This document shows positions 51,124 through 61,124 of a DNA stretch of 64,000 nt, piece by piece. The first letter of the stretch is position 1; each line of letters starts with the position of its first letter. This DNA comes from CAYWCV01 sp964629885. GTDB taxonomy: Bacteria > Bacteroidota > Rhodothermia > Balneolales > CAYWCV01. The stretch is from contig CAZVRJ010000005.1 in assembly GCA_964629885.1 (NCBI GenBank), forward strand, positions 19,437-83,436. The letters run 5' to 3'. The position numbers were made by a program, and so were the translations under genes. Below the pieces are notes generated by a model, which saw only the letters and a program-made list of their open reading frames with translations, was not told the origin of the DNA and ran no database searches.

Positions 51124-53178
51124 ATGAGCAAACGTACTCTCGTTACGGCCGCCCTGCCCTATGCCAACGGTCCCCTTCACTTGGGACATTTGGCTGGTGC
51201 TTATCTCCCTGCAGATTTCTACGTGCGGTTCAAGCGCATGAACGACGCCGACATTTTATTCATTTGCGGGTCTGATGAGCATGGTGTGCCCATCACTATC
51301 GCTGCCGACAAGGAAGGCATACGTCCACAAGATATCGTAGACCGTTACCACCCCATGTTGCAAGCCAGCTTCCGCAAGATGGGGATCGATTTCGACCATT
51401 ACGGGAGGACCAGTTCAGAGGTGCATCGCCGCACCTCGCAGGAAATATTTCTCAAATTGCTTGAAAAGGGCCAGTTTAAGATTAAGACTGAGCGTCAGCT
51501 TTATGATCCATCCGCTGGCATGTTCCTACCAGACCGATATGTTAAGGGAACCTGTCCGGTTTGTGCAAATCCCGAAGCATATGGCGATCAGTGCGAAAAA
51601 TGTGGCACATCACTCTCCCCTTCAGAGCTGATTGATCCGAAAAGCGCACTAACTGGCGGCGAGGCGGAGTGGCGCGAGACTGAACACTGGTTCATCCCAC
51701 TTGGCGACTATCAGCCATGGCTCGAATCTTGGCTCGACAGCCGCAAGGGCTGGAAATCGAACGTCATGGGTCAGTGCAAAAGCTGGCTCAACGCCGGATT
51801 GGGTGACCGCGCTGTGACCAGGGACTTGAAGTGGGGCGTGCCCGTTCCATTGAACAACGCCGAGGGCAAAGTGCTCTATGTGTGGTTCGATGCCCCCATC
51901 GGGTACATATCATCGACCAAAGAGTGGGCCATTAAGAATGGTGATCCTGAGGCTTGGAGGACTTGGTGGTGCGATAACGACACCGATTTGATCCATTTCA
52001 TTGGCAAAGACAACATCGTGTTCCATTGCATCATGTTCCCGGCAACGCTGCATGCTCACGGCGATTTCGTGCTGCCTGTGAATGTTCCTGCAAATGAATT
52101 TCTAAATCTCGAGGGACGCAAACTATCGACCTCACGAGGATGGGCGGTTTGGGTCGACGAGTTCCTCGACTATTTCGATGCCGATCTACTCAGATTTGTA
52201 ATGGGGTCGATCATGCCTGAGAACAAAGACTCCGACTTCTCCTGGAAGGACTTTCAGCAGCGTGTAAACGGCGAATTGGCCGATATCTTGGGAAATTTCG
52301 TATTCAGAACCACATCTTTTACGGTACGATATTTCGACGGGAAAGTTCCGCAGATTGGAACGTTGTCCGAGTCATCAAAAGAAACACTGGCCACAATCAC
52401 TGTGCAGAAGAACAAGGTTTCCGATGCATACAACCGGTTCAGTTTCAAGGAAGCCATTGCCGAGACGATGCAACTCGCAAGGATTGGTAATAAGTATTTC
52501 ACCGACCGCGAGCCTTGGAAAACCCGCAAGACCGACATCGATTCATGTGCCGAGACGATGTACGTTAGTCTCCAGCTTTGTTCTGCACTATCAGTGATGT
52601 TTGCACCAATCATGCCAGCGAGAATGGGCAATCTGCAGTCGCAATTGGGCATTATCAAGACGAAATGGGATGACATTGGCGAAGCCATGCTGCCTATGGG
52701 TGCCGAAGTCATCGAGGGTTCGATCCTATTCGCTAAGATCGATGATGCAGCCATTCAAGCGCGCATCGACGTCCTAACTGAGCGCGAGGCAAGTTTATCG
52801 GTTAGCACTACGCCGACTGAAGCTGAGGAATCCGACAAACCGTATGCACCAAAACGCGACGAAATCGTCTACGACGACTTTGCGAAACTCGATCTCCGCG
52901 TTGGAATCGTTCTTGAGGCTGAATCGGTGAAGGGCTCAAAGAAATTACTCAAGTTGTCGGTTGATATCGGCTACGAAACGCGCACCATCCTGTCTGGAAT
53001 AGCCCAGCACTACACTCCCGAAGACATGCTTGGGAAGAAGGTGATCGTGGTAGCCAATCTAAAACCAAGACCCATGATGGGCACCGAGAGTCACGGAATG
53101 ATCTTAATGTCGGAAGACCGCGATGGTAGATTGGTGCTTACCACATCAAATAATGAGCCCGGCAGCCCAGTCACCTAA
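51124..53178 (+). CDS. metG: Methionyl-tRNA synthetase
   Basis: 684 residues from the ATG at 51124; the reading frame is open upstream but the conserved N-terminus VTAALPYANGPLHLGH follows this ATG, with HIGH-type H19-L-G-H22. A zinc knuckle (CPVC ... CEKC, about 145-165), the KMSKS-equivalent KLSTS and a C-terminal Trbp111-like tRNA-binding domain (about 580-684, DFAKLDLRVGIV) are all present. Its TAA stop shares an A with the ATG of the next gene (TAATG), so translation is likely coupled. Confidence 0.96.
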   Translation: MSKRTLVTAALPYANGPLHLGHLAGAYLPADFYVRFKRMNDADILFICGSDEHGVPITIAADKEGIRPQDIVDRYHPMLQASFRKMGIDFDHYGRTSSEVHRRTSQEIFLKLLEKGQFKIKTERQLYDPSAGMFLPDRYVKGTCPVCANPEAYGDQCEKCGTSLSPSELIDPKSALTGGEAEWRETEHWFIPLGDYQPWLESWLDSRKGWKSNVMGQCKSWLNAGLGDRAVTRDLKWGVPVPLNNAEGKVLYVWFDAPIGYISSTKEWAIKNGDPEAWRTWWCDNDTDLIHFIGKDNIVFHCIMFPATLHAHGDFVLPVNVPANEFLNLEGRKLSTSRGWAVWVDEFLDYFDADLLRFVMGSIMPENKDSDFSWKDFQQRVNGELADILGNFVFRTTSFTVRYFDGKVPQIGTLSESSKETLATITVQKNKVSDAYNRFSFKEAIAETMQLARIGNKYFTDREPWKTRKTDIDSCAETMYVSLQLCSALSVMFAPIMPARMGNLQSQLGIIKTKWDDIGEAMLPMGAEVIEGSILFAKIDDAAIQARIDVLTEREASLSVSTTPTEAEESDKPYAPKRDEIVYDDFAKLDLRVGIVLEAESVKGSKKLLKLSVDIGYETRTILSGIAQHYTPEDMLGKKVIVVANLKPRPMMGTESHGMILMSEDRDGRLVLTTSNNEPGSPVT

Positions 53179-55184
53179 TGTCTGAATCCTCAAAGCCAAT
53201 TCCCGATTATAGCAGTTGGCCACCCGGCTGTACTTGGAGTGATAGATACTCCATATTTCGGGTCTATAGTCCGCTAGCCGAATCGGTTGAACTTGAGGTT
53301 TGGGATGTGCTTGACGACGAGATTGGCAAACGCTACCAAATGTCGCCTTGTCAGGATGGATACTGGAGCGTACGAGTGAGCGGCAATCTGGTAGGTAAGT
53401 GGTACGGATACCACATTAAACCTCCCGACCCGTTGCCTCTCGAGATGGAACCTTACTGGGGTCCCATATCGGATCCATGGTCGAAACATGTTGCCAGCCA
53501 GAACAATTATCAGCAATATGCAAGATCGTTAATTGAGTCTGTTGATTCGTTCGACTGGGAGGGCGACACATGGGTTGTTGTGGACGATACTCGCGATTTG
53601 ATAATCTATGAGGCTCATTTAAAGGATTTCACGGCACACCCTAACCTGTGGAACGAAGATGCTGGTACTTACAGTGGGTTTTTGAAGGCAGGTGCCAATG
53701 GTGGTATCGATTACCTCAAAAAACTTGGCGTCAACGCTGTGGAGTTTCTGCCATTGCAAAATTCAGCCAGGTTTGAGCCCCCCTATATGGAAACCACTCC
53801 ATCTGGCGTCAGCAATACATGGAACTTCTATGGACGCAACCACTGGGGATACATGACGTCACATTTTTTTGTGCCCGAGGTCATGTATGCTTCAAATGCA
53901 GACCAATCGCCTGGGGCATACGTTGGTAGAGATCTAAATGCCAGAACAGAACTTCGTGAGGTCGTGAAGGAGTTGCACCGCAATAAAATGGCGGTGATCC
54001 TTGATGTGGTCTACAACCATGTGTCGCAGTATGACATCAACTCATTGAAACAGGCGGCAAAAGGCGAGTATTTCAAGCTCGACGAAGACGGTGGTTACAC
54101 CTCCGCAAGTGGATGTGGAAATGACTCCCGCACGTCGCATCCTGAGTTTCGCAAGCTCATTGTGGAGTCGATCAAATATTGGATGAGAGAATATCATATA
54201 GATGGGTTCCGATTTGATCTTGCCCATTTGATCGACTGGGAGACCATTGACGAGATCACCTATGAAGCAAGAAAAATCAATCCTAAAGTCATTTTGATTG
54301 CCGAACCTTGGGGTGGAGGATACGATCCAATCAGTTTCAGCAAACGTGGCTGGCTGGCTTGGAACGACCAGATCCGAAATGGTGTGAAAGGGTTTGACCC
54401 AATACATAGCCGTGGATTCATATTTGGCAGTTGGCACCACGAGTCCGACCGAGGGTCTATCGAGAATTATTTAAAGGGAACGCTTCTTGGAGGTGCTAAT
54501 GGTAGATTTGAAACCAGTCACACCACTTTGAACTACCTCGAGAGCCACGATGGGTACACGCTAGGCGATTTTATCCGCATCGGATTAAACCACGGTCTGA
54601 TGCATGAATCGGTAAGTCGAGACAAAGTCGCCATTTTACACGATAACGAATTAAAGCATGCTCGTTTTGCTGCTCTCTTCCTATTTGTAGCCCAAGGTGT
54701 GGTCATGATTCACCAAGGACAGGAATTCGGGCGAACGAAATGGATTGTACCTGATCCTGTTAACGACCCTAACACTGGTCAGTTGGATCATAACAGTTAC
54801 GACAAAGACAACGAAACCAACTACATCGACTACAGAGATGTTGAGCTCAACATCGACCTATTCAATTATTACAGAGGGTTAATCGATCTGCGCAAGAACT
54901 CCCCTGCCCTTCGAAAGGCTCACCCTGATTCGATTCGCATCATTGGAACTAGCGACAATTTACTATTAACAGCCGTAGTCGATGGCGAATCATCCAATGA
55001 TCCCTTTCGATACGTGATTGCGCTCAACGGAAATGTTTTTATGGATCACGAGTTGGTGTTACCAGAGGGATTTTGGGAAATCGTGGCAACCGGCCAATAT
55101 GCGTCGAACAATTCTTTGGCAAAAATATCGGGAAGAGTTATAATACCACCTGCCTCGGGATCAATACTGCGTCAACGACGCTGA
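53178..55184 (+). CDS. GH13 enzyme with N-terminal CBM48-like domain (pullulanase/glycogen-debranching type)
   Basis: 668 residues, no signal peptide, so cytoplasmic. Residues about 15-110 form a CBM48-like beta-sandwich (FRVYSPLAESVELEVWD). The GH13 barrel has DVVYNHVSQ, IDGFRFDLAH (nucleophile D347), ILIAEPWGGG (acid/base E376) and LESHDGYTLGD. The EPWGGG and YGRNHWGY blocks place it near pullulanases, isoamylases and GlgX-type debranching enzymes acting on alpha-1,6 branches. It overlaps metG by one base, an unusual but probably fortuitous pairing. The lipoprotein amylase at 37.5 kb could supply dextrins. Confidence 0.9.
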   Translation: MSESSKPIPDYSSWPPGCTWSDRYSIFRVYSPLAESVELEVWDVLDDEIGKRYQMSPCQDGYWSVRVSGNLVGKWYGYHIKPPDPLPLEMEPYWGPISDPWSKHVASQNNYQQYARSLIESVDSFDWEGDTWVVVDDTRDLIIYEAHLKDFTAHPNLWNEDAGTYSGFLKAGANGGIDYLKKLGVNAVEFLPLQNSARFEPPYMETTPSGVSNTWNFYGRNHWGYMTSHFFVPEVMYASNADQSPGAYVGRDLNARTELREVVKELHRNKMAVILDVVYNHVSQYDINSLKQAAKGEYFKLDEDGGYTSASGCGNDSRTSHPEFRKLIVESIKYWMREYHIDGFRFDLAHLIDWETIDEITYEARKINPKVILIAEPWGGGYDPISFSKRGWLAWNDQIRNGVKGFDPIHSRGFIFGSWHHESDRGSIENYLKGTLLGGANGRFETSHTTLNYLESHDGYTLGDFIRIGLNHGLMHESVSRDKVAILHDNELKHARFAALFLFVAQGVVMIHQGQEFGRTKWIVPDPVNDPNTGQLDHNSYDKDNETNYIDYRDVELNIDLFNYYRGLIDLRKNSPALRKAHPDSIRIIGTSDNLLLTAVVDGESSNDPFRYVIALNGNVFMDHELVLPEGFWEIVATGQYASNNSLAKISGRVIIPPASGSILRQRR

Positions 55185-55238
55185 TTCCGTCAATGATCTT
55201 TGTTTTCGCATAACACCCCCCAAAAAAAAGGAGTTACC

Positions 55239-56609
55239 TTGGCTGGAATTGATACAGGAGTAAGCCGTGGTTTATGGAGTTCCAAACTTGGATTTATCCT
55301 CGCAGCTGCCGGCTCAGCGGTCGGACTTGGTAATATTTGGAAATATCCGAGTGTAGTCGCCGAAAACGGTGGCGCCGCGTTCATCATCGTTTACTTGGTC
55401 TGCTGTTTCGCTGTCGGTTTCCCGGTCATGGTGGCCGAACTCACTATTGGCCGCAGGACTGGCCAAAATCCGGTTGGTGCTTTCCGAGCGCTTTCTGGTG
55501 GTAACAAATTCATGCCGCTCATAGGTGCTTGGGGGATTTTGTGCGGCGTGATGATCTTGTCTTTTTACCTTGTTGTTGCTGGTTGGACACTTGGCTACGT
55601 CTTTGAGGAGGCCGCCTACTTCGCCGGAATGGAGGGTGCGGTTAATTCGCTTAAAGATGTGACTCTTGGTTGGAAAAACGCACTTTTTGCATTGCTTTTC
55701 CTAGGAGCCACTATTTGGATCATCGTTGGTGGGGTTAGCGGCGGCATCGAAAAGGCAACTAAGGCCATGATGCCCGCACTAGTTATCATCATGGTTGCCA
55801 TGATCGTTTACGTGGTTTTTCAGGATGGTGCCGGCGAGGGATTGAGGGTTTATTTGACACCAGACTTCAGCAAAATCAATGCAGGGCTAATTTTTGCTGC
55901 GATGGGTCAGGCTTTTTTCTCATTATCGCTCGGAATGGGGGCGTTGATCACGTATGGTTCGTACCTCAATAAAAAACAGAATATTCCAGAGGCAGCGGCT
56001 TATGTAACCATCTCGGATGTCGGAATTGCGTTCACCGCCGGACTTCTCATCATCCCAGCAATGTATGTGGCCTCCCACAACGGTATTCAGATCTTTAACG
56101 ATGATGGAAGCCTCATTGCTAGTACTCGACTTGTATTCGATGTGCTCCCAGCCTTATTTCACAGCATGGGTACGGGTATAGGTCTTTTCTTTGGTCTTGT
56201 TTTCTTTATTCTGCTCGGAATGGCAGCCTTGACGAGTACAATATCCTTGCTTGAAGTGCCCGTTTCGTATATCATCGATGACTGGGGTTGGTCGCGCAAG
56301 AAGGCTGCTTGGTCGGTTGGTGGTTTTGTGAGTGTGTTCACAGTCATTATTGCATACGACATCAACTGGATCGATCGTTTATCGCTCATCTTCAACGACA
56401 TCGGTCTACCTTTAGGTGGTCTCATGATCTGTATTTTCTTGGGCTGGTTTTGGAAAACGGAAAACGCATTGCTTGAAATTAAAGACGGATACAGTAATCT
56501 TGATTCGTCAAAATTTCGTACCTTATGGCCGATTTTCATAACATACATATGTCCGATTCTGATCGCCATCGTCTTCGTTTCGACAATATATAATCTCTTC
56601 GCCCAGTAG
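55239..56609 (+). CDS. Sodium:neurotransmitter symporter (NSS/SNF) family transporter
   Basis: 456 residues from a TTG at 55239, chosen because AAGGAG lies 5 bases upstream; another in-frame TTG at 55200 would add 13 residues. There are about 11-12 membrane segments, beginning with SSKLGFILAAAGSAVGLGNIWKYP, the signature of TM1 with the unwound substrate/Na site. LeuT-type members import amino acids with Na+. The substrate (amino acid, perhaps tryptophan, tyrosine or alanine) is not determinable. efp follows after 42 bases. Confidence 0.93.
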   Translation: MAGIDTGVSRGLWSSKLGFILAAAGSAVGLGNIWKYPSVVAENGGAAFIIVYLVCCFAVGFPVMVAELTIGRRTGQNPVGAFRALSGGNKFMPLIGAWGILCGVMILSFYLVVAGWTLGYVFEEAAYFAGMEGAVNSLKDVTLGWKNALFALLFLGATIWIIVGGVSGGIEKATKAMMPALVIIMVAMIVYVVFQDGAGEGLRVYLTPDFSKINAGLIFAAMGQAFFSLSLGMGALITYGSYLNKKQNIPEAAAYVTISDVGIAFTAGLLIIPAMYVASHNGIQIFNDDGSLIASTRLVFDVLPALFHSMGTGIGLFFGLVFFILLGMAALTSTISLLEVPVSYIIDDWGWSRKKAAWSVGGFVSVFTVIIAYDINWIDRLSLIFNDIGLPLGGLMICIFLGWFWKTENALLEIKDGYSNLDSSKFRTLWPIFITYICPILIAIVFVSTIYNLFAQ

Positions 56610-56651
56610 AGGATAACGCGATCGGCTTCGGTTTCAACCCTATTTGACTTT

Positions 56652-57224
56652 ATGCCAAAGATCACAACAGCCGACATCAAAAACGGCGTTACCATCATTC
56701 AGGATGGTAACATTTATCAGATCATTGAGTTCCTCCATGTGAAACCTGGCAAGGGTGGCGCTTTTGTTCGCACGAAAATGAAGGGTGTTGTCAACGGCAA
56801 GACCCTCGACAAAACCTACCGTTCTGGCGAGAGCTTGGAGACGGTGCGCGTGGAACGTCATCAGTACCAATTTTTATACAACGATGGCGAGATGCTCCAT
56901 TTCATGCACCAAGAGAGTTACGAGCAGATCATCATAAGCGTCAACAACATGGACAAAACCGACTTCATGAAGGAAGGCGAGATTGTGACTGTTGTGATTA
57001 ATGCTGACGACAATACCATCCTATTCGCCGAGTTGCCCGACCATGTCAACTTGACGGTTACTCAGACCGACCCGGGCGTGCGCGGCGACACGGCCAATAA
57101 CGCCGTTAAACCGGCAACTTTAGAGTCTGGCGCAACTATCAATGTGCCCCTTTTTATAAACGAAGGCGATGTTCTTCGTGTAGACACACGCTCTGGCAGT
57201 TATATTGAGCGTGTAAAGCAGTAA
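56652..57224 (+). CDS. efp: Elongation factor P
   Basis: 190 residues, three beta-barrel domains. VKPGKGGAFVRTK places K34 at the tip of domain I, the position lysylated in many bacteria; this is the lysine-type factor. The C-terminal EF-P signature region is GDVLRVDTRSGSYIERV. EF-P relieves ribosome stalling at polyproline. The modifying enzymes EpmA/EpmB are not in the window. It sits 25 bases before accB, the common efp-accB-accC arrangement. Confidence 0.97.
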   Translation: MPKITTADIKNGVTIIQDGNIYQIIEFLHVKPGKGGAFVRTKMKGVVNGKTLDKTYRSGESLETVRVERHQYQFLYNDGEMLHFMHQESYEQIIISVNNMDKTDFMKEGEIVTVVINADDNTILFAELPDHVNLTVTQTDPGVRGDTANNAVKPATLESGATINVPLFINEGDVLRVDTRSGSYIERVKQ

Positions 57225-57249
57225 CTCAAACCTTTCAATAAGGACGTAC

Positions 57250-57753
57250 ATGGATCTGAAGCTGATCAAAAACCTGCTGAACATGATCGCCGAGAGCGAT
57301 GTCAGCGAGGTCTCCATAGAGGAGGGTGATTTTAAGATTAAAGTGAAGAAGCAGTCTGAGGTACAAGCCTACGCTCCTCAGCCAGTGTTCCCGACCGCAG
57401 GATTTGCACCTGTTGCTCCATTCGAGGTTACTCTGCCATCGACAGTGGCAGGCCATACCGCCCCAGCAGCTGCAACACCAGTCGCATCTGAGGCACCAAA
57501 GTCGAGCAACAACACCACCGTCATCAAGTCGCCTATCGTAGGCACTTTCTACAAGGCATCATCGCCAGACAGCCCCGCTTTCATTGAGGTTGGTAAAGTG
57601 GTTAGCAAAGGCGATACCTTGTGCATCATTGAGGCCATGAAGATCATGAACGAGATCGAGTCGGAGTATTCCGGCAAGATCGTAAGGATCATCGCGGAAA
57701 ATGGCCAGCCAGTAGAATTTGACCAGCCGCTCTTCGAAATCGAAGCATCCTGA
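57250..57753 (+). CDS. accB: Biotin carboxyl carrier protein of acetyl-CoA carboxylase
   Basis: 167 residues. An N-terminal helical segment, a flexible Ala/Pro/Thr-rich linker (about 40-85) and a biotinyl domain with EAMKIMNE, biotin on K131. It carries CO2 between the carboxylase and transferase subunits for malonyl-CoA synthesis. AAGGAC lies upstream of the ATG. accC follows after 10 bases; accA and accD are not in the window. Confidence 0.97.
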   Translation: MDLKLIKNLLNMIAESDVSEVSIEEGDFKIKVKKQSEVQAYAPQPVFPTAGFAPVAPFEVTLPSTVAGHTAPAAATPVASEAPKSSNNTTVIKSPIVGTFYKASSPDSPAFIEVGKVVSKGDTLCIIEAMKIMNEIESEYSGKIVRIIAENGQPVEFDQPLFEIEAS

Positions 57754-57763
57754 TCTCTTACCC

Positions 57764-59110
57764 ATGTTTCAAAAAATACTGATCGCCAACCGTGGTGAAA
57801 TTGCCCTTCGCATCATCCGCACATGTAAGGAGATGGGCATCAAAACGGTTGCGGTGTATTCTACGGCCGACGCCAACAGCTTGCATGTCAAGTTTGCCGA
57901 CGAGGCTGTTTGTATTGGTCCCCCACCTAGCCGCGAGAGTTATCTAAAAATACCACGTCTGCTGGCAGCTGCTGAAATTACCAACGCCGAAGCCATTCAC
58001 CCGGGGTACGGATTTTTAGCCGAGAACGCCGAGTTTTCTCGCATCTGTGAAGAGCACAAGATCACGTTCATCGGCCCCACGCCTTACATGATTGAAACCA
58101 TGGGCGACAAGTCGAGAGCGAAAGAGAACATGATAAAGAACGGTGTACCGGTTGTTCCAGGCAGCGAAGGTCTCCTCGAATCGGCTGAGCAGGCGGCAAA
58201 ACTGGCCGACGGAATCGGATATCCGGTCATCATCAAGGCAAGTGCTGGTGGTGGTGGACGCGGTATGCGCATCGTTAAAGACCGTTCCGAAGTCGTGCGC
58301 CAATACGATGCCGCCCGTGAAGAAGCTCGTGCTGCATTCAACTGCGCCGATGTGTACATGGAGAAATTCGTTGTGGAACCACGCCACGTCGAAATCCAGA
58401 TACTGGGAGACAAGTTCGGCAATATCATCCATTTGGGTGAACGCGATTGCACCTTGCAGCGTCGTCACCAAAAGCTTGTTGAAGAAGCCCCCTCTCCTGC
58501 ACTTGATCCCGAGCTTCGCGATCGCATGGGCAAAGCAGCCGTTGCGGCCGCAAGGACGGTCGGGTATCACGGTGCCGGTACCATTGAGTTCCTGCTCGAC
58601 AAGAACAAAGATTTCTACTTCATGGAGATGAACACCCGTATTCAGGTCGAGCACCCAGTTACGGAAGAAGTCACCAATTACGACCTTATCAAGAGCCAAA
58701 TCGAAATTGCCGCCGGTTTGCCGATCGACATGAGCAAGCCTCTGAAGATGCGCGGCCACAGTATTGAGTGTCGCATCAATGCAGAGGATCCAGCTAACGG
58801 ATTTCGTCCCTCTGCTGGCAAAATCACGGTGTATCATCCACCGGGAGGACACAGTGTGCGTGTAGACACGCACGTCTACTCCGGATATGTCATTCCTCCG
58901 AATTATGACTCCATGATTGCTAAGCTCATCGTAAGCGCACCTACCCGCGAAGAAGCCCGCAAGCGGATGATTAGGGCACTAAATGAGTTCGTGATCGAGG
59001 GAATAAAGACGACGATTCCGTATCATATACAATTGATGGCCAACGAAAATTTCATCAACAGCACCATCAACACCAGGTTCCTGGAAACAAGTTTTACATT
59101 TAATCCGTAG
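57764..59110 (+). CDS. accC: Biotin carboxylase subunit of acetyl-CoA carboxylase
   Basis: 448 residues from the ATG at 57764, where the conserved FQKILIANRGEIALRIIR begins; a frame extension upstream overlaps accB and is not used. The ATP-grasp core has KASAGGGGRGMR (glycine-rich loop), EKFVVEPRHVEIQILGD and the catalytic EMNTRIQVEHPVTE. It carboxylates biotin on AccB with ATP and bicarbonate. It is co-transcribed with efp, accB and gcvH. The full length matches E. coli AccC (449). Confidence 0.97.
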   Translation: MFQKILIANRGEIALRIIRTCKEMGIKTVAVYSTADANSLHVKFADEAVCIGPPPSRESYLKIPRLLAAAEITNAEAIHPGYGFLAENAEFSRICEEHKITFIGPTPYMIETMGDKSRAKENMIKNGVPVVPGSEGLLESAEQAAKLADGIGYPVIIKASAGGGGRGMRIVKDRSEVVRQYDAAREEARAAFNCADVYMEKFVVEPRHVEIQILGDKFGNIIHLGERDCTLQRRHQKLVEEAPSPALDPELRDRMGKAAVAAARTVGYHGAGTIEFLLDKNKDFYFMEMNTRIQVEHPVTEEVTNYDLIKSQIEIAAGLPIDMSKPLKMRGHSIECRINAEDPANGFRPSAGKITVYHPPGGHSVRVDTHVYSGYVIPPNYDSMIAKLIVSAPTREEARKRMIRALNEFVIEGIKTTIPYHIQLMANENFINSTINTRFLETSFTFNP

Positions 59111-59121
59111 CACATTATATC

Positions 59122-59505
59122 ATGTCAACTATTCCATCCGAGCTTAAGTACACGAAAGAACACGAATGGATCCGCGACAACGGAGACGGTACAGCCACCG
59201 TAGGCATCACCGACTTCGCGCAGGGCGAATTGGGCGACATCGTCTTTGTAGACATCAGCTCATTGAACGAGGATGTTGACAAAGATGGAAGTTTCGGCAC
59301 CATAGAGGCCGTGAAAACCGTATCCGAATTGTTCATGCCGGTGTCGGGTACAGTCGTCGAAGTAAACGATGCACTCGAAAACGATCCTGAGCTCGTAAAC
59401 AACGACCCATACGGCGATGGTTGGCTTGTTAAAATCAAATTGAGTGACCCAAGCCAACTTGCGGCTCTTCTCGATGCCGAGGCATACGGACAAATCATTG
59501 CCTAA
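59122..59505 (+). CDS. gcvH: Glycine cleavage system H protein
   Basis: 127 residues. EHEWIRDNGDGTATVGITDFAQ is the conserved N-terminal part, and IEAVKTVSEL carries the lipoylated K65. It shuttles the aminomethyl group between GcvP, GcvT and the L-protein and in some bacteria also relays lipoate. The other glycine-cleavage genes are absent here. It is the last gene before a terminator. Confidence 0.97.
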   Translation: MSTIPSELKYTKEHEWIRDNGDGTATVGITDFAQGELGDIVFVDISSLNEDVDKDGSFGTIEAVKTVSELFMPVSGTVVEVNDALENDPELVNNDPYGDGWLVKIKLSDPSQLAALLDAEAYGQIIA

Positions 59506-59513
59506 TGCATTTT

Positions 59514-59540
59514 AAGGGCCGTTCTGGCCCTTTCTTTTTT
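59514..59540 (+). terminator. Rho-independent terminator after gcvH
   Basis: AAGGGCC and GGCCCTT form a perfect 7-bp stem around GTTCT, followed by TCTTTTTT. It separates the NSS-efp-accBC-gcvH transcript from guaA. It also shows that the open frame upstream of the guaA ATG is not coding. Confidence 0.9.
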
Positions 59541-59567
59541 GGTACAACCCGATACTTGAGACATTTT

Positions 59568-61103
59568 ATGCACGACTGGATTCTAATTCTCGATTTTGGC
59601 TCGCAGTACACCCAGCTGATTGCCAGAAGGGTGCGAGAACTGAATGTCTATTGCGAAATTCATCCGTTTGATCACGATTTCGGCACCTTCGACCGCAAAC
59701 CGGCGGGGATTATACTTTCCGGTGGACCCAAAAGCGTAAACGACATCGATGCACCCGATCTGAATCCACAGGTCATGGAAGCTGGAGTGCCAATACTAGG
59801 CATCTGCTACGGCTTGCAGTTACTCTCGCATTCGCAGGTTCCCGGAAGTGTTGACAGGGGCATGAAACGCGAGTTTGGTCGTGCCGAGTTGATCGTCGAC
59901 AACCACGACGATCTCTTCAAAGGAACACCCGATCGCTGTCCGGTTTGGATGAGCCATGGTGACCACATTCACGAATTGCCTGCTGAGTTCGAAATCATCG
60001 CGCACACCAGCTCCGTGCCCGTGGCAGCGGTGCGCCATAAGTCTCAGCCTATATGGGGCGTACAGTTTCATCCTGAGGTCGTCCACACTTCGAACGGGAA
60101 AGACCTCATCCGCAATTTCACGTACGACATTTGCAAGCTTGAAGGTACCTGGACACCTGAGTCGTTCATCCAGAAATCGATCGATTTTATCCGAGAGACC
60201 GTCGGAGATAGCAAAGTTATCTGCGGCTTGTCGGGTGGCGTAGACTCCACCGTGACCGCTGTGCTCATCCACAAAGCAATTGGCAATCAGTTGCAGTGTG
60301 TATTTGTCGACAACGGGCTGCTCCGAAAGGACGAATACCGCAAAGTGCTCGATATTTTCGACAAAGACCTCCACCTCCCCGTCAAAGGCGTAAATGCCTC
60401 TTCCCTTTTCCTCGATCGCTTGGCCGGCGTTACTGATCCCGAGCAGAAGCGTAAGATCATCGGAAAGACGTTCATCGACGTGTTCGAAGACGAAATGCAC
60501 CTCGATGAGCGTTATAACTTCTTGGCCCAAGGCACATTGTACCCCGACGTGATTGAAAGCGTTTCATTTAAAGGACCATCTGCCACCATCAAATCGCACC
60601 ACAATGTTGGCGGACTCCCCGAGAATATGAAACTCAAGCTCATCGAGCCAATGCGGGAGCTGTTCAAAGATGAAGTGCGCAACGTGGGACGCAGCCTCGG
60701 CATTCCGGAGCATTTCATCAGCAGGCATCCGTTTCCGGGTCCGGGACTTGCAATCAGGGTCATGTCTGACATCACACGCGAGAAGCTCGACGTGCTGCGC
60801 GATGCCGACCAGATTTTCGTCGACGAGCTGCACAACCACAAACTTTATGACCAGGTATGGCAGGCTTTCGTTGTTTTGCTACCTGTTCAGAGTGTAGGTG
60901 TGATGGGCGATGAGAGAACCTACGAGCATGTTGTGGCCGTGCGTGCTGTGACCAGTCTCGACGGTATGACGGCCGATTGGGCGCATCTACCGTACGAGTT
61001 TTTGGCTCTTGTGTCGAATCGAATCATTAACGAAGTTAGGGGCATCAATCGGGTGGTGTACGACATCAGCTCGAAACCCCCTGCAACCATCGAATGGGAG
61101 TGA
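59568..61103 (+). CDS. guaA: GMP synthase (glutamine-hydrolysing)
   Basis: 511 residues from the ATG at 59568, where the conserved ILILDFGSQYTQLIARRVRE begins; the frame extends further upstream but across a terminator. The class I amidotransferase domain has nucleophile C80 (GICYGLQLL) and the His/Glu pair in VQFHPEV. The ATP pyrophosphatase loop GLSGGVDST and the dimerisation domain ending KPPATIEWE complete it. It makes GMP from XMP. Confidence 0.97.
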   Translation: MHDWILILDFGSQYTQLIARRVRELNVYCEIHPFDHDFGTFDRKPAGIILSGGPKSVNDIDAPDLNPQVMEAGVPILGICYGLQLLSHSQVPGSVDRGMKREFGRAELIVDNHDDLFKGTPDRCPVWMSHGDHIHELPAEFEIIAHTSSVPVAAVRHKSQPIWGVQFHPEVVHTSNGKDLIRNFTYDICKLEGTWTPESFIQKSIDFIRETVGDSKVICGLSGGVDSTVTAVLIHKAIGNQLQCVFVDNGLLRKDEYRKVLDIFDKDLHLPVKGVNASSLFLDRLAGVTDPEQKRKIIGKTFIDVFEDEMHLDERYNFLAQGTLYPDVIESVSFKGPSATIKSHHNVGGLPENMKLKLIEPMRELFKDEVRNVGRSLGIPEHFISRHPFPGPGLAIRVMSDITREKLDVLRDADQIFVDELHNHKLYDQVWQAFVVLLPVQSVGVMGDERTYEHVVAVRAVTSLDGMTADWAHLPYEFLALVSNRIINEVRGINRVVYDISSKPPATIEWE

Positions 61104-61124
61104 TCTCAACGAAGTGATACATCG

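Noticed and set aside
58016..58873. 285-residue open frame antisense to accC
   Set aside because: Entirely within accC, no recognisable motif, low-complexity composition from the mirrored codons.
59505..59567. N-terminal extension of guaA upstream of the ATG at 59568
   Set aside because: It would cross a strong terminator, and the conserved GuaA N-terminus starts at the downstream ATG.
59820..60530. 236-residue open frame antisense to guaA, with similar ones opposite ugd (48581-49324) and the HD gene (30248-30940)
   Set aside because: All overlap strongly conserved genes and show no family signature or separate promoter.
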